Below are positions 1 through 6,909 of a DNA stretch of 9,821 nucleotides, in pieces. The notes under the pieces were generated by a model. The model saw nothing but the letters and a program-made list of their open reading frames with translations, had not been told where the DNA came from and ran no database searches. Origin of the DNA: CAYNUJ01 sp964573255. GTDB lineage: Bacteria; Bacteroidota; Ignavibacteria; Ignavibacteriales; Melioribacteraceae. The stretch covers positions 1-9,821 of the forward strand of contig CAZNJB010000069.1 of assembly GCA_964573255.1 (NCBI GenBank), given 5' to 3'. The position numbers and the translations under genes are program-made. How positions within the stretch are numbered: position 1 is the first letter of the stretch; the number at the start of each line of letters is the position of its first letter.

Positions 1-31
1 TTCTAATTTAATTAAATAATTCATCTTCGCA

Positions 32-162
32 TCTAAACTTGGATAATCCCTATCCCGGCTTTCCCGCACACTCTCTATAGCATAAATACACAAACTCTTA
101 AATATCTCGGCTGAATAATAAAATTAATAATAATATGCAAAAGAAGCAAGGCTTGGGAATGG
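32..162. repeat. Dispersed repeat R1, copy A
   Basis: About 131 bp that aligns end to end with 6584-6711. Shared landmarks are TCTAAACTTG at the left, ATCCCTATCCCGGCTT, CCCGCAC, CTCTCTAT, an AT-rich ATAATAATATGCAA stretch, and GCAAGGCTTGGGAATGG at the right. The middle, about 40 bp, is strongly diverged. I see no open reading frame conserved between the copies and no flanking duplication, so this looks like a duplicated spacer and not an insertion element. Confidence 0.75.
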
Positions 163-184
163 TGTTCTCAGAACCCTTTGGGGA

Positions 185-208
185 AAAATGGAATAGTGGA
201 ATGATGGT
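185..208. repeat. Three degenerate 8-bp units (ATNNTGGA type)
   Basis: Units AAAATGGA, ATAGTGGA and ATGATGGT follow one another with an exact period of 8. A matching array lies at 6793-6816. Confidence 0.55.
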
Positions 209-259
209 AAAATGTTTGCTGATGCTTTTGGGGAATGATGGATGGGCGGGAAGAAAAGA

Positions 260-299
260 TGATGGGATGATTGGGTGATTGAGTGATTGGCTGATTGGC
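260..299. repeat. Five degenerate 8-bp units (TGATTGGN type)
   Basis: Units TGATGGGA, TGATTGGG, TGATTGAG, TGATTGGC and TGATTGGC run head to tail with an exact period of 8. A second array of the same kind lies at 6724-6763. Eight is not a multiple of three, so this is not a peptide repeat. Confidence 0.7.
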
Positions 300-404
300 T
301 CAAAGTTGGATGCATTATATTATTTTCTCACAGAGTCCTTTGGACAATCAGTCTCACAGAGTCTGTGGATGTTCTGCGGACAATAAGTCAATCCGCGTTT
401 TTCT

Positions 405-431
405 GATTCTTCGCTTCGCTCAGTGTGACAC
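405..431 (-). repeat. Dispersed GAGCGAAGCGAAG motif, copy A
   Basis: The minus strand reads GTGTCACACTGAGCGAAGCG followed by AAGAATC. A close copy is at 6910-6935 (TCACTCTGAGCGAAGTGAAG). I recognise motifs of this form as frequent in spacers of many bacterial genomes, but that is memory, not a search. Confidence 0.55.
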
Positions 432-486
432 TTATCCCGTACTTATACCTTATTTCCTTATACCTAATAATTCATAGGAGTGAATT

Positions 487-522
487 GATAGCGATATTTC
501 TCATTCAATTTTACTCGCTATC
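487..522. repeat. Inverted repeat GATAGCGA / TCGCTATC
   Basis: Perfect 8-bp arms at 487-494 and 515-522 enclose a 20-base loop, shortly after the end of cassette III. No T-run follows on the minus strand, so it does not look like an intrinsic terminator. It may be chance. Confidence 0.35.
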
Positions 523-535
523 GAAGTGCAGGCAA

Positions 536-1978
536 TCATTCAAGTGTGCTTGAAAAAGGGAAAAGATGCAGCGTTCCGTCCGCCGTTCTTACTATCTTCC
601 GCTGGTTGTTGTTTGCGAAGGCGGCTGCGTCATTGCTTAACAAATTTCCTTTCATCACAGCTTTTACTGTTGTTCCGGCATTCTTAAATACAACGCCGGT
701 ACTCGTCGAATTCGGGAATTGGAATGATGCGTCTGTTGGCGGTTCCGCATCCCAATTATCTAAGTACAAATTATGAGTGTTTCCTTTAATAATTATTTGA
801 TTTGGGGAACTTATCGAGTAATAGGGATTTCCTGGAATATTATAATCTTGATTTATAAACACTCCACCGTAAACGGATTTCTCATCAATGGTTGCCGGTG
901 AATCATACTCAATGAACACATCCGATTGAACCCAATTTCCGTTTGAATCTTGATAATAATACCACGGATCGCTGAAATATATCTTTCCTGCGGGAACTCC
1001 GTCTATTTCGGTTTGAATAGTAACCGGTTCAATTTTATAAAAATTAGCTTCAACTGATTTTGGCGTATTCTCATCTATGATTATAGTTTTTGTTAAATTA
1101 AAATATTTTTTACTAATTGTTCTATTATATGTCCAAAATACATGTTTTTCATTTTTACCCGAATTATTCCAATTAATAACGTACGGCAGTAAATTTGTCC
1201 TTAAAGAATGGACGGTATTGTAATAAAATTGCACAGTGTCACCGGAAGTTATTGGATTTGAAATATTATCGTCCACAATCAAAGAACCAAAATTATCGGT
1301 ATCCTCAATTAAATTAACAAGTCTTATTTGGGGAGGCGTAGATGTGATTATTTTTGAAGCTGAAATAACATCTACGCTACCGTCAAAATTATGAGACGTT
1401 ACCGTAACTTTTAATTCAATATCGTTAGATTCGTTTTTTTGTATGTTTATTTTATATTCGTTGAAGTAGACATAAACTGTATAATTTTCGTAGCAACCGC
1501 TGAAATCAGAATAAGTGCTTGGAATTTTTTCTCCGAGATTTTCCCATGCGCCAACGCTGCCGTCAGAATAAATAATCCTTTTTTCCCATTTAAATGTATA
1601 GTACCCTTCACCTCCTTCAACATTTGCTAAATATTCTCCGTTGGTTCCCAACTCAAGATAGGAAGCACCTTCTAATTTGATATTAAAATTATAAGTTTTT
1701 TCAATTGGCGTAGATAAAATATCATTCCAATCCCACCCGGGTTCATCCCAAACTTTGTCTTTTCCCGTACCATTGAAATTTAAAAGAAAATCCGCTGAAT
1801 TATTTACATCACCATTTGCAGGCGGGAAAACATTAAATTCATATCCACTTCCATCTGCTCTGAACGTTTTTATAGTATTCCATACATTATTTTCTATTCT
1901 AACCGGTATAGGTTTATTTTCATTATCAGTATCAAAAGCCATATAATAAAATGTTATATTATCAGAAGGATAGGTCAT
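536..1978 (-). CDS. 3' part of broken cassette III secreted protein, modular, beta-rich
   Basis: A 480-residue frame in phase with the upstream 77-residue frame. The ATG at 1978 has no ribosome-binding site, and the true start is probably 2233. Around residues 95-215 is an Ig- or PKD-like segment (GGEGYYTFKWEKR followed by beta-strand-like sequence). Near residues 385-445 is a module with LDNWDAEPPTD and later AVMKGNLLSND. This resembles the F/W-x-x-W-DDG module seen in adhesin-like secreted proteins and matches the equivalent place in the cassette II protein (QNWDDGSTN, then AYYKGNMRSDN). The tail NNNQRKIVRTADGTLHL is shared with cassette II, then changes abruptly to FPFSSTLE and stops. The function is not known; a binding or matrix role is a guess. 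The abrupt end suggests a longer ancestor. Confidence 0.6.
   Translation of the reverse strand: MTYPSDNITFYYMAFDTDNENKPIPVRIENNVWNTIKTFRADGSGYEFNVFPPANGDVNNSADFLLNFNGTGKDKVWDEPGWDWNDILSTPIEKTYNFNIKLEGASYLELGTNGEYLANVEGGEGYYTFKWEKRIIYSDGSVGAWENLGEKIPSTYSDFSGCYENYTVYVYFNEYKINIQKNESNDIELKVTVTSHNFDGSVDVISASKIITSTPPQIRLVNLIEDTDNFGSLIVDDNISNPITSGDTVQFYYNTVHSLRTNLLPYVINWNNSGKNEKHVFWTYNRTISKKYFNLTKTIIIDENTPKSVEANFYKIEPVTIQTEIDGVPAGKIYFSDPWYYYQDSNGNWVQSDVFIEYDSPATIDEKSVYGGVFINQDYNIPGNPYYSISSPNQIIIKGNTHNLYLDNWDAEPPTDASFQFPNSTSTGVVFKNAGTTVKAVMKGNLLSNDAAAFANNNQRKIVRTADGTLHLFPFSSTLE
563..627 (-). repeat. C-terminal tag module, cassette III copy
   Basis: These 65 bases match 3870-3934 at 61 positions by hand count and encode AAFANNNQRKIV-R-TADGTLH. 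Similarity is much higher than elsewhere in the two genes and stops sharply at the codons after TLHL. The segment is also richer in G+C than the coding sequence upstream. Confidence 0.75.
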
Positions 1979-1999
1979 TGGAAACGCTCTGATTGGCGG

Positions 2000-2233
2000 T
2001 TAGTCTTTAACTTTTACAAGAAAGGGATTTTCATCGACTATTCCCAATTCGTCATTATTTTGGCCTTGCGTACTACCGCTAAGTTGATTTGGACAAGTAA
2101 TGATATCATTTTCATCGAAGTTATATCCTCCTTGCGTTAGCAGCCAATTTATTGGCGGATATTGTGAATATAAAGAAGAATTTATGATTATTATCATAAA
2201 AGTAGTCATCAGAATAAAATTAATAGATTTCAT
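2000..2233 (-). CDS. 5' part of broken cassette III secreted protein
   Basis: A 77-residue product beginning MKSINFILMTTFMI. One basic residue and a long hydrophobic run lead to a likely signal peptidase site around SLYS-Q, residues 23-24. The ATG is well supported by AGGAGG at 2238-2243, four bases upstream, the best Shine-Dalgarno of cassette III. The lipoprotein gene stops 12 bases before, so the two are surely cotranscribed. After the signal the chain is acidic and polar (NDELGIVDENPFLVKVKD) and shows no family I recognise. If the TAA at 2000-2002 is real, only this short exported peptide is made from the native start. Confidence 0.6.
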   Translation of the reverse strand: MKSINFILMTTFMIIIINSSLYSQYPPINWLLTQGGYNFDENDIITCPNQLSGSTQGQNNDELGIVDENPFLVKVKD

Positions 2234-2237
2234 TTTT

Positions 2238-2243
2238 CCTCCT
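2238..2243 (-). promoter_or_regulatory. Ribosome-binding site AGGAGG
   Basis: A full AGGAGG four bases before the ATG at 2233. It supports 2233 as the genuine start and shows that the frame beginning at 1978, which lacks such a site, is not an independent gene. Confidence 0.8.
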
Positions 2244-2245
2244 AT

Positions 2246-3670
2246 TTATCTTTTTAATAAAATTATTATTCCTTTAATTCCCTTTTTACCTACGGCTACG
2301 GCTGCATTTCCTTTTATTGTAACTTTTGCCCAGGTTACATTGCTTTCCGGGTCATACGGCTCTCCCAACTGACCCCAGGTTTTTCCGTTAAAGTGCATTA
2401 ATGTATTATTTGTACCCGAAATAAGAATATCATTTGAAGCGTTTCCCCTTATTGACGTAATATAACCTCTATAGTATGCATACGTTCCTCTGAATGGATT
2501 ATTTGCCGGTAAAGATTTTACATAATCCCATTTATCGTTTTTTAAGTTATATAAATAAGAACCAGCGGTATAAACCGTTCTGTTCTCATCAATCCATATT
2601 GACACTAAATCTCCGTAAAGTTTTGGATTAAATATTTCATTTTCCGGCACTACATCGCTTCTTTGAAAAACTTTGAATTTCCCGGAAGCATTCTCTATAA
2701 GAACGGATTTTCGGAAGTAATCGTCAACTCCCACTATATATACCTCCCCGTCCTCAGTGCCGTATATATCGCTCAAATAATATTCGCTTATATCTTCGTC
2801 CAACTCTATCTTTTCCCAATTTGTGCCGTTGTAGTGGGCTATATTGCCGTTATTGCCTACTACATAAAAATCTGTGCTTGAGGTTCCCCACATGGAGTTG
2901 ACGTGCGAAGGGAAATTGATATTCAATGGTTTTGTCTCAAATTTTGAACCGTTCCAATGTATACCAGCCTCAAACCAAATATCATTACTATTGAATGCTA
3001 GAATTGAATTAATATCGGAAAACATTAAGATACCTTGATATAAGAATAGTACCCTTTTCAACTCCCACTCTTGTCCGTTCCAATGCACCGCGTTGTATGG
3101 CTGCACCCAAACACCGTTGCTGTCAAATTGGTCCGTCCATTCGGTGTGTATTTCCCCCACAGCCCAAATATCGTTTTCGTTTATTATGGCTACGTCGTAT
3201 AGGGAACTTGTAGGGATATCTCCAAATGTAAATATTTCATAACTGAAATTGTGGCTTGTTGTATCCAGCGTTCTTATTTCCGCTTCTCCGTAAACGGTTG
3301 TATCGCCGTTTAAGTAGGCTTTGTAATTATAATTTGTTGAAGGAGCCAAACTGTCGAAATATAATGTCGTATCTCCCGTAGCCATAAAAAATTGTTTTAT
3401 TGCGTTCCCGCTTTGCCGCAGCGTAACGGTTTCCGTTGTGTCAAAGTTCTCAGTTTTCATGTAAAGCCATACCTCAGTTGCGGAAACTCCTTTTTGCGCA
3501 AGTATTATTTTTTTCGTCACCGTGCTGTCCGGCGGAGTTTTATCTATCGGCGGTTCGGTTGTGTTGCAAGCGACAAGGACAAAGTTCAAAGTGTAAAGTA
3601 AAAAGTAGAAAGGCAAAAGTAAAAAGGGGGAAATGAATAATATTCTTCTAAGTATTTTGTCCATTTTCAT
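2246..3670 (-). CDS. Cassette III lipoprotein with W-x-NG-W beta-propeller repeats
   Basis: About 474 residues from the ATG at 3670. The frame stays open to an ATG at 3721, but that codon lies inside the promoter, and the leader GAGAGCCAAATG is shared with the paralogue at 6498, so 3670 (or 3664) is preferred. The signal peptide has MKMDKILRR, a long hydrophobic run and the lipobox LVAC with Cys at about 35, followed by NTTEPP. Next comes a fibronectin-type segment (about residues 50-140, containing DSLAPSTNYNYKAYL), then propeller-like repeats marked by DIWAVG, HWNGQEW, HWNGSKF, HYNGTNW and HFNGKTW. The end, KGIKGIIILLKR, resembles KGIIIIGTK in the paralogue. Proteins with such repeats are sometimes labelled glucosyltransferase, but no catalytic domain is visible. 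A membrane-anchored binding lipoprotein is inferred. Confidence 0.85.
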   Translation of the reverse strand: MKMDKILRRILFISPFLLLPFYFLLYTLNFVLVACNTTEPPIDKTPPDSTVTKKIILAQKGVSATEVWLYMKTENFDTTETVTLRQSGNAIKQFFMATGDTTLYFDSLAPSTNYNYKAYLNGDTTVYGEAEIRTLDTTSHNFSYEIFTFGDIPTSSLYDVAIINENDIWAVGEIHTEWTDQFDSNGVWVQPYNAVHWNGQEWELKRVLFLYQGILMFSDINSILAFNSNDIWFEAGIHWNGSKFETKPLNINFPSHVNSMWGTSSTDFYVVGNNGNIAHYNGTNWEKIELDEDISEYYLSDIYGTEDGEVYIVGVDDYFRKSVLIENASGKFKVFQRSDVVPENEIFNPKLYGDLVSIWIDENRTVYTAGSYLYNLKNDKWDYVKSLPANNPFRGTYAYYRGYITSIRGNASNDILISGTNNTLMHFNGKTWGQLGEPYDPESNVTWAKVTIKGNAAVAVGKKGIKGIIILLKR

Positions 3671-3692
3671 TTGGCTCTCAAATTTTGATTTT

Positions 3693-3721
3693 AAATTAAA
3701 AATAGTACACAAATAAATCAA
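3693..3721 (-). promoter_or_regulatory. Promoter-like element of cassette III
   Basis: On the minus strand TTGATT (3716-3721), 17 bases, then TAATTT (3693-3698), about 23 bases before the start at 3670. The whole stretch AACATTGA...TTTGAGAGC is conserved before the cassette II lipoprotein. I have no transcript evidence. Confidence 0.5.
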
Positions 3722-3830
3722 TGTTAAAATCTGTCTCTTTTCTCAAATTCGCTAAATCCGTAAATTCGCATAATTCGGTAGTTCCTTTCTTTCTCATTGT
3801 CTCAAAGTCTCATAATCACAAAGTCACTCC
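3722..3830. other. Short spacer between cassettes II and III with 8-bp-period repeats
   Basis: This region has no terminator hairpin. It holds four 8-bp units at 3795-3826 (CATTGTCT, CAAAGTCT, CATAATCA, CAAAGTCA) and an 8 to 9 bp periodic ATTCG/ATCCG stretch around 3748-3780. With no visible terminator, cassette II transcripts may run on into cassette III. Confidence 0.55.
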
Positions 3831-5147
3831 TTACGCCAAGCGCCATATTTTCCCCATACTCTCGTAAACAAGATGCAGCGTTCCGTCCGCCGTTTTCACT
3901 ATCTTCCGCTGGTTGTTATTGGCGAAGGCGGCTGAGTTATCAGAACGCATATTCCCTTTGTAATAGGCTGTTCTTGTTGTTGGAGATGTTACGGCTAAAT
4001 CAGTAATTGTTGTATTTGTCGAACCGTCATCCCAGTTTTGGAAATACCAATCGGTTCCGTATTGTGATGGGATTGTGAATTTAACATCTATTTTGTAATA
4101 ATCATTGTTTTTTGAAAAATCTAACGCATAAAAGCTGTCACCGGAGTTAATATTCAAATATTGAATATCCGGATTAGGATTTGTCCAAGTAACAGAATAA
4201 CTCCCCCCGCTTCCTCCTTCGAGGTAGTTGGTTACGGTGAGGGGGTATGTTGGTTGATAGTAGGATATTACAGCATCATCATTAGACTTGAGTTTGTAAT
4301 TAGCTACCTTGCCCAAAATTGTACCATTCCAATCACGGACTTTATAATTATTTATCACCTCAGTTGTTGCTTCAAATTTATAGGTGGCTTCTTTCCAAAA
4401 AGGAACAACCTCTCCAGCATTAAATTCATATCCTAATGGATATGTATTTTCTTCAACCGGAAAACCTTCGTTCTTTTCTAATAATTTTGTTTTTAATGAA
4501 GTATTAACCATACCGCCAACATCATTCGTTACAGGTATTTCTTGCGTAATAAAAGACCAATCCTTGTTTAATCCGAATACTTCCCAAAAATTTACAGTAT
4601 CATTTTGATTTAATGTAATTTGATTACCCAAATCATTAATATAATATGCTGTCATAGTTTGCTTTGATTCCTTGTAATCAAAATAAAATATTATATCCGG
4701 AGAATGCCAAAAATCTTTCTTATCTCTCGTATCAAAATAAAATGTAAATATTGTTTTATAAAAAACAATTTCTTTTCTCTGAATTTCAATCTTATATAAT
4801 CCTAAACCTAAAATACCCCTATAACCTTCTCCGGCAAGATTATCGTATACCCAATCAAAACCAGTCGATGAAGAAGGGGGTTGTGATATCCATATATCTA
4901 GAGGATTACCTTCAGCGTCTGTCCTTTCCCATTCTAAATTGTATTCCGTTGTGTAGTTAAAATTTTTATCATAAATCGGTTCATTTCCGTAATGCGTTGC
5001 AAGTATTCGATAATATGCGCCGGGATTATCTGTCAATTTCACATAAAATTCCGGCTGCCCCATTCCATCCGGGTCATTTTGCGCTGAAATATTCGTAATA
5101 TTAGTTAGAACTAACATTACGAATATTAATAATTTAATTTTTTTCAT
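3831..5147 (-). CDS. Cassette II secreted modular protein with shared C-terminal tag
   Basis: A 438-residue product with a clear signal peptide, MKKIKLLIFVMLVLTNITNISAQ, cleaved near residue 22 or 23. The start at 5147 has AGAGG just upstream, and the lipoprotein gene ends 9 bases before, so the pair is one operon. The middle is tyrosine- and asparagine-rich and beta-like, with no family I recognise. Near residues 300-395 is a module with YLEGGSGGSYSVTW and WYFQNWDDGSTN, ending AYYKGNMRSDN, similar to the module in the cassette III protein. The tail NNNQRKIVKTADGTLHL continues as VYESMGKIWRLA and stops. From memory, VYESMG(K)xW occurs inside longer Ignavibacteria proteins as the start of sialidase-like repeats, so the gene may be 3'-truncated. 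There is no T9SS sorting domain, so its final location after crossing the inner membrane is unclear. Confidence 0.8.
   Translation of the reverse strand: MKKIKLLIFVMLVLTNITNISAQNDPDGMGQPEFYVKLTDNPGAYYRILATHYGNEPIYDKNFNYTTEYNLEWERTDAEGNPLDIWISQPPSSSTGFDWVYDNLAGEGYRGILGLGLYKIEIQRKEIVFYKTIFTFYFDTRDKKDFWHSPDIIFYFDYKESKQTMTAYYINDLGNQITLNQNDTVNFWEVFGLNKDWSFITQEIPVTNDVGGMVNTSLKTKLLEKNEGFPVEENTYPLGYEFNAGEVVPFWKEATYKFEATTEVINNYKVRDWNGTILGKVANYKLKSNDDAVISYYQPTYPLTVTNYLEGGSGGSYSVTWTNPNPDIQYLNINSGDSFYALDFSKNNDYYKIDVKFTIPSQYGTDWYFQNWDDGSTNTTITDLAVTSPTTRTAYYKGNMRSDNSAAFANNNQRKIVKTADGTLHLVYESMGKIWRLA
3870..3934 (-). repeat. C-terminal tag module, cassette II copy
   Basis: Partner of 563-627, with 61 of 65 bases identical by hand count. 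It encodes AAFANNNQRKIV-K-TADGTLH. After the shared segment this copy continues VYESMGKIW, whereas the other ends in FPFSSTLE. Confidence 0.75.
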
Positions 5148-5156
5148 CTTTTCCTC

Positions 5157-6498
5157 TTATTTTGTACCTATAATTATTATTCCTTTTGAACCTCTATAAC
5201 CAACGATAAATACTTTTTTACCCACTAAGAATACGCTTCTGAAATTACTCTCGTTGATTATAGAGAGTTCTGTTCTGTACGATTTCCAATCAATTCCATT
5301 AAAATGTAGAATTTCTTTATATCCTACGGCAAACATATCTGCAGTTTCCTTATTCCCTCTTATTTTGTTTAATGCCTGTGTTGTGATATCACTATGCAAT
5401 GTAGATTTACCATCAAAATAATCTACTATTCCACTGCCGCATAAATATGCTTCTTTACTATTTCTTGTATAAACCGATTCCAGATCTATATGTTCAAATA
5501 ATAACTCAGGTATTAATTTCCATGAATTTTGGTCTTTTGTGAAAGCAAAACCGGGTAAATACAAATCATTTCCGGCAGCAATTATGTGATTTTTATCAAT
5601 TCCGTGTATATCAAAGACAATCCCATCTTCCGGTAGATCTTCAACTGAAGCGAATCTTCCATTCCAATGTACTATGTTCCTTCTAAGATTCCCCAAATAC
5701 AAATTATCACTCGACGTGCCCCAGATGCAAGTGTATTCACGATTCTCAAATAATACCGGGTCAAGTATAACGGCTTGATTATTAACTAATTTAGCATCAA
5801 TTGGATTCCATTTATTTCCATCAAAGTGTACCACAGTTCCACCGGCAGCCCATATGTCGTTTTCGCTAAATCCATATATTGAATGGAGCCCTCCAATTTT
5901 TCTTTCCGGTTTCCACTCGGTGCCATCCCAATGAATAATTCCGTAAGTCGTATCGTTTATTGTTACTCCCCCCACTGCATAAACATTATTTTCATCGGTT
6001 CCCCAAACATCGTAGAGTACGTTACTGTTACCATCGTCGCCAATTATAAATTCTTCCCAAGTATATTCGTGACTTGTGGGCGGAAGTGTTCTCGCTGTTA
6101 TTATTTCGCTCGTGTCTATCCATTTATTCGTAGTATCCACTCTCACGGCAAAATATTTGTATTCGGTATCTATTATAAATCCCTTTCCGCTGTCGTCGTC
6201 TATTATTTCTTTTTCCAATGTAAATGCCGTGTAGCTTTCAACGAGGGTATCTTTGTTTTCTCTTCTTCTATAAAGCTCAATACTTTTTGCGGGTTTATTG
6301 AATGTGCTTGTTATCTTAAGCGTTATACTCCGGTGGGTTGTTTGAGTTACGCTAATTGTAATTGTATACTTAACAACCGCCGGAGGCTCGTCCTTTATCG
6401 GCGGTTCGGTGGTGTTACAGGAAGACAAGTATAAAGTAGAAAGTATATAACAAATTGCGAGTTAGTAATCTTTTGTTAATTCTTTTAACCATTTTCAT
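5157..6498 (-). CDS. Cassette II lipoprotein with W-x-DG-W repeats, frameshifted at lipobox
   Basis: The ATG at 6498, preceded by the conserved leader GAGAGCAAAATG, opens a good lipoprotein signal: MKMVKRINKRLLTR, then a hydrophobic run ending FILV. The frame then stops, while the mature protein (CNTTEPPIKDEPP) continues in another frame, whose only start near the Cys is a TTG at 6428. The span has one base too many. Removing one T near 6420-6426 gives LVSC, matching LVAC of the paralogue, and a product of 446 residues with Cys at 27. The mature part has a fibronectin-like segment and then propeller-like repeats (HWDGTEW, HFDGNKW, HWNGRFA, HFNGIDW, with NDIWAAG and NVYAVG), ending KGIIIIGTK. 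If the frameshift is real, no acylated lipoprotein is made. Role inferred as in the paralogue; no catalytic motif seen. Confidence 0.75.
6420..6426 (-). other. Apparent one-base insertion at the lipobox
   Basis: The minus strand reads CTTGTCTTCCTGTAAC, whereas the cassette III gene has CTTGTCGCTTGCAAC at the same place. The extra base converts L-V-S-C into L-V-F-L-stop. No long homopolymer is present here. Confidence 0.65.
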
Positions 6499-6520
6499 TT
6501 TGCTCTCAAATTCTTATTTG

Positions 6521-6549
6521 AAGTTAAAGATATTACATAAATAATTCAA
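6521..6549 (-). promoter_or_regulatory. Promoter-like element of cassette II
   Basis: On the minus strand TTGAAT (6544-6549), 17 bases, then TAACTT (6521-6526), about 23 bases before the ATG at 6498. Spacing and surroundings match the element before the cassette III lipoprotein (TTGATT, 17 bases, TAATTT), which argues for a functional promoter. Confidence 0.5.
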
Positions 6550-6583
6550 TGTTTGGAATTAAATTTTTCATCTGTCGGTTCCT

Positions 6584-6711
6584 TCTAAACTTGAAACATC
6601 CCTATCCCGGCTTCCCCGCACGCTCTCTATTGCATTATTACATCATTTCTCAATAATTTTCACTGAATAATAATAATAATAATATGCAAGAGATGCAAGG
6701 CTTGGGAATGG
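6584..6711. repeat. Dispersed repeat R1, copy B
   Basis: About 128 bp collinear with 32-162. It keeps TCTAAACTTG, ATCCCTATCCCGGCTT, CCCGCAC, CTCTCTAT and GCAAGGCTTGGGAATGG. The AT-rich part here has an (AAT)-type run, AATAATAATAATAATAAT. It lies directly upstream of the cassette II promoter. Confidence 0.75.
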
Positions 6712-6723
6712 CGGAAGAATGTG

Positions 6724-6763
6724 TGATTGGTTGATTGGATGAATGGGTGAATTGATGAATGTA
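6724..6763. repeat. Five degenerate 8-bp units (TGATTGGN type), copy B
   Basis: Units TGATTGGT, TGATTGGA, TGAATGGG, TGAATTGA and TGAATGTA with exact period 8, the same class as 260-299 but with different unit sequences. Confidence 0.6.
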
Positions 6764-6792
6764 ATTGGGGTTTAGGAATGGTGGATAGCGGA

Positions 6793-6816
6793 AGAATGGA
6801 ATAATGGAATGATGGA
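6793..6816. repeat. Three degenerate 8-bp units (ATNATGGA type), copy B
   Basis: Units AGAATGGA, ATAATGGA and ATGATGGA with period 8, matching the array at 185-208. Confidence 0.55.
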
Positions 6817-6909
6817 ATACTGTTTTGAAACTTGCCATTTAGCTATTCATTAATTCAATCACTCTCGCAGAGTCCGGCGGACAATCAGTCAATCAGTCAA
6901 TCTTTTTTA

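Larger units (their letters stand above)
1..535. other. Gene-free spacer, copy A of a composite block
   Basis: No credible gene lies here. Going left to right it holds a diverged repeat (32-162), short 8-bp-period arrays (185-208 and 260-299), a palindrome GTCCTTTGGAC (335-345), a TCACACTGAGCGAAGCGAAG-type motif on the minus strand (405-431), a stretch rich in TTATACC, and a small inverted repeat (487-522). The same set of elements recurs at 6584-6935, with the two arrays in swapped order. On the minus strand this block follows cassette III, so another minus-strand cassette may start beyond the left edge. That last point is inference. Confidence 0.7.
536..2233 (-). pseudogene. Cassette III secreted protein, whole gene with internal ochre stop
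   Basis: Two open frames lie in one and the same reading frame and are separated only by a TAA at 2000-2002. Reading through the stop gives a product of about 565 positions: signal peptide, N-terminal region, the stop at position 78, seven bridging residues (PPIRAFP), then the body. The downstream part has no signal peptide and no ribosome-binding site of its own, so this is best read as one exported-protein gene broken by a nonsense mutation or a base-call error. It is the second gene of cassette III, starting 12 bases after the lipoprotein gene stops. There is no T9SS sorting domain at the end. Confidence 0.7.

Noticed and set aside
260..299. Possible CRISPR array or integron-type recombination site
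   Set aside because: The units are 8 bp with no spacers, no cas or integrase gene is in the window, and no paired core sites were found.
487..522. Terminator for cassette III
   Set aside because: The stem is only 8 bp with a 20-base loop, and no T-run follows on the transcribed strand.
2000..2002. Recoded stop (selenocysteine or pyrrolysine) in the cassette III gene
   Set aside because: The codon is TAA, which is not used for either, and TAA also terminates other genes in this window.
2246..3670. Glucosyltransferase label for the W-x-NG-W repeat lipoproteins
   Set aside because: The repeats are propeller-type motifs and no glycosyltransferase catalytic domain is visible, so an enzyme name would be misleading.
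5883..6434. A 183-residue plus-strand open frame
   Set aside because: It lies antisense inside the cassette II lipoprotein gene, which shows recognisable repeats in its own frame. The plus-strand translation is cysteine- and phenylalanine-rich without domain features, as expected of a shadow.
6650..6838. Small minus-strand open frames in both spacers (124-315 and 6650-6838)
   Set aside because: They run through the R1 repeat and the 8-bp arrays, are not conserved between the two copies, and have no ribosome-binding site.
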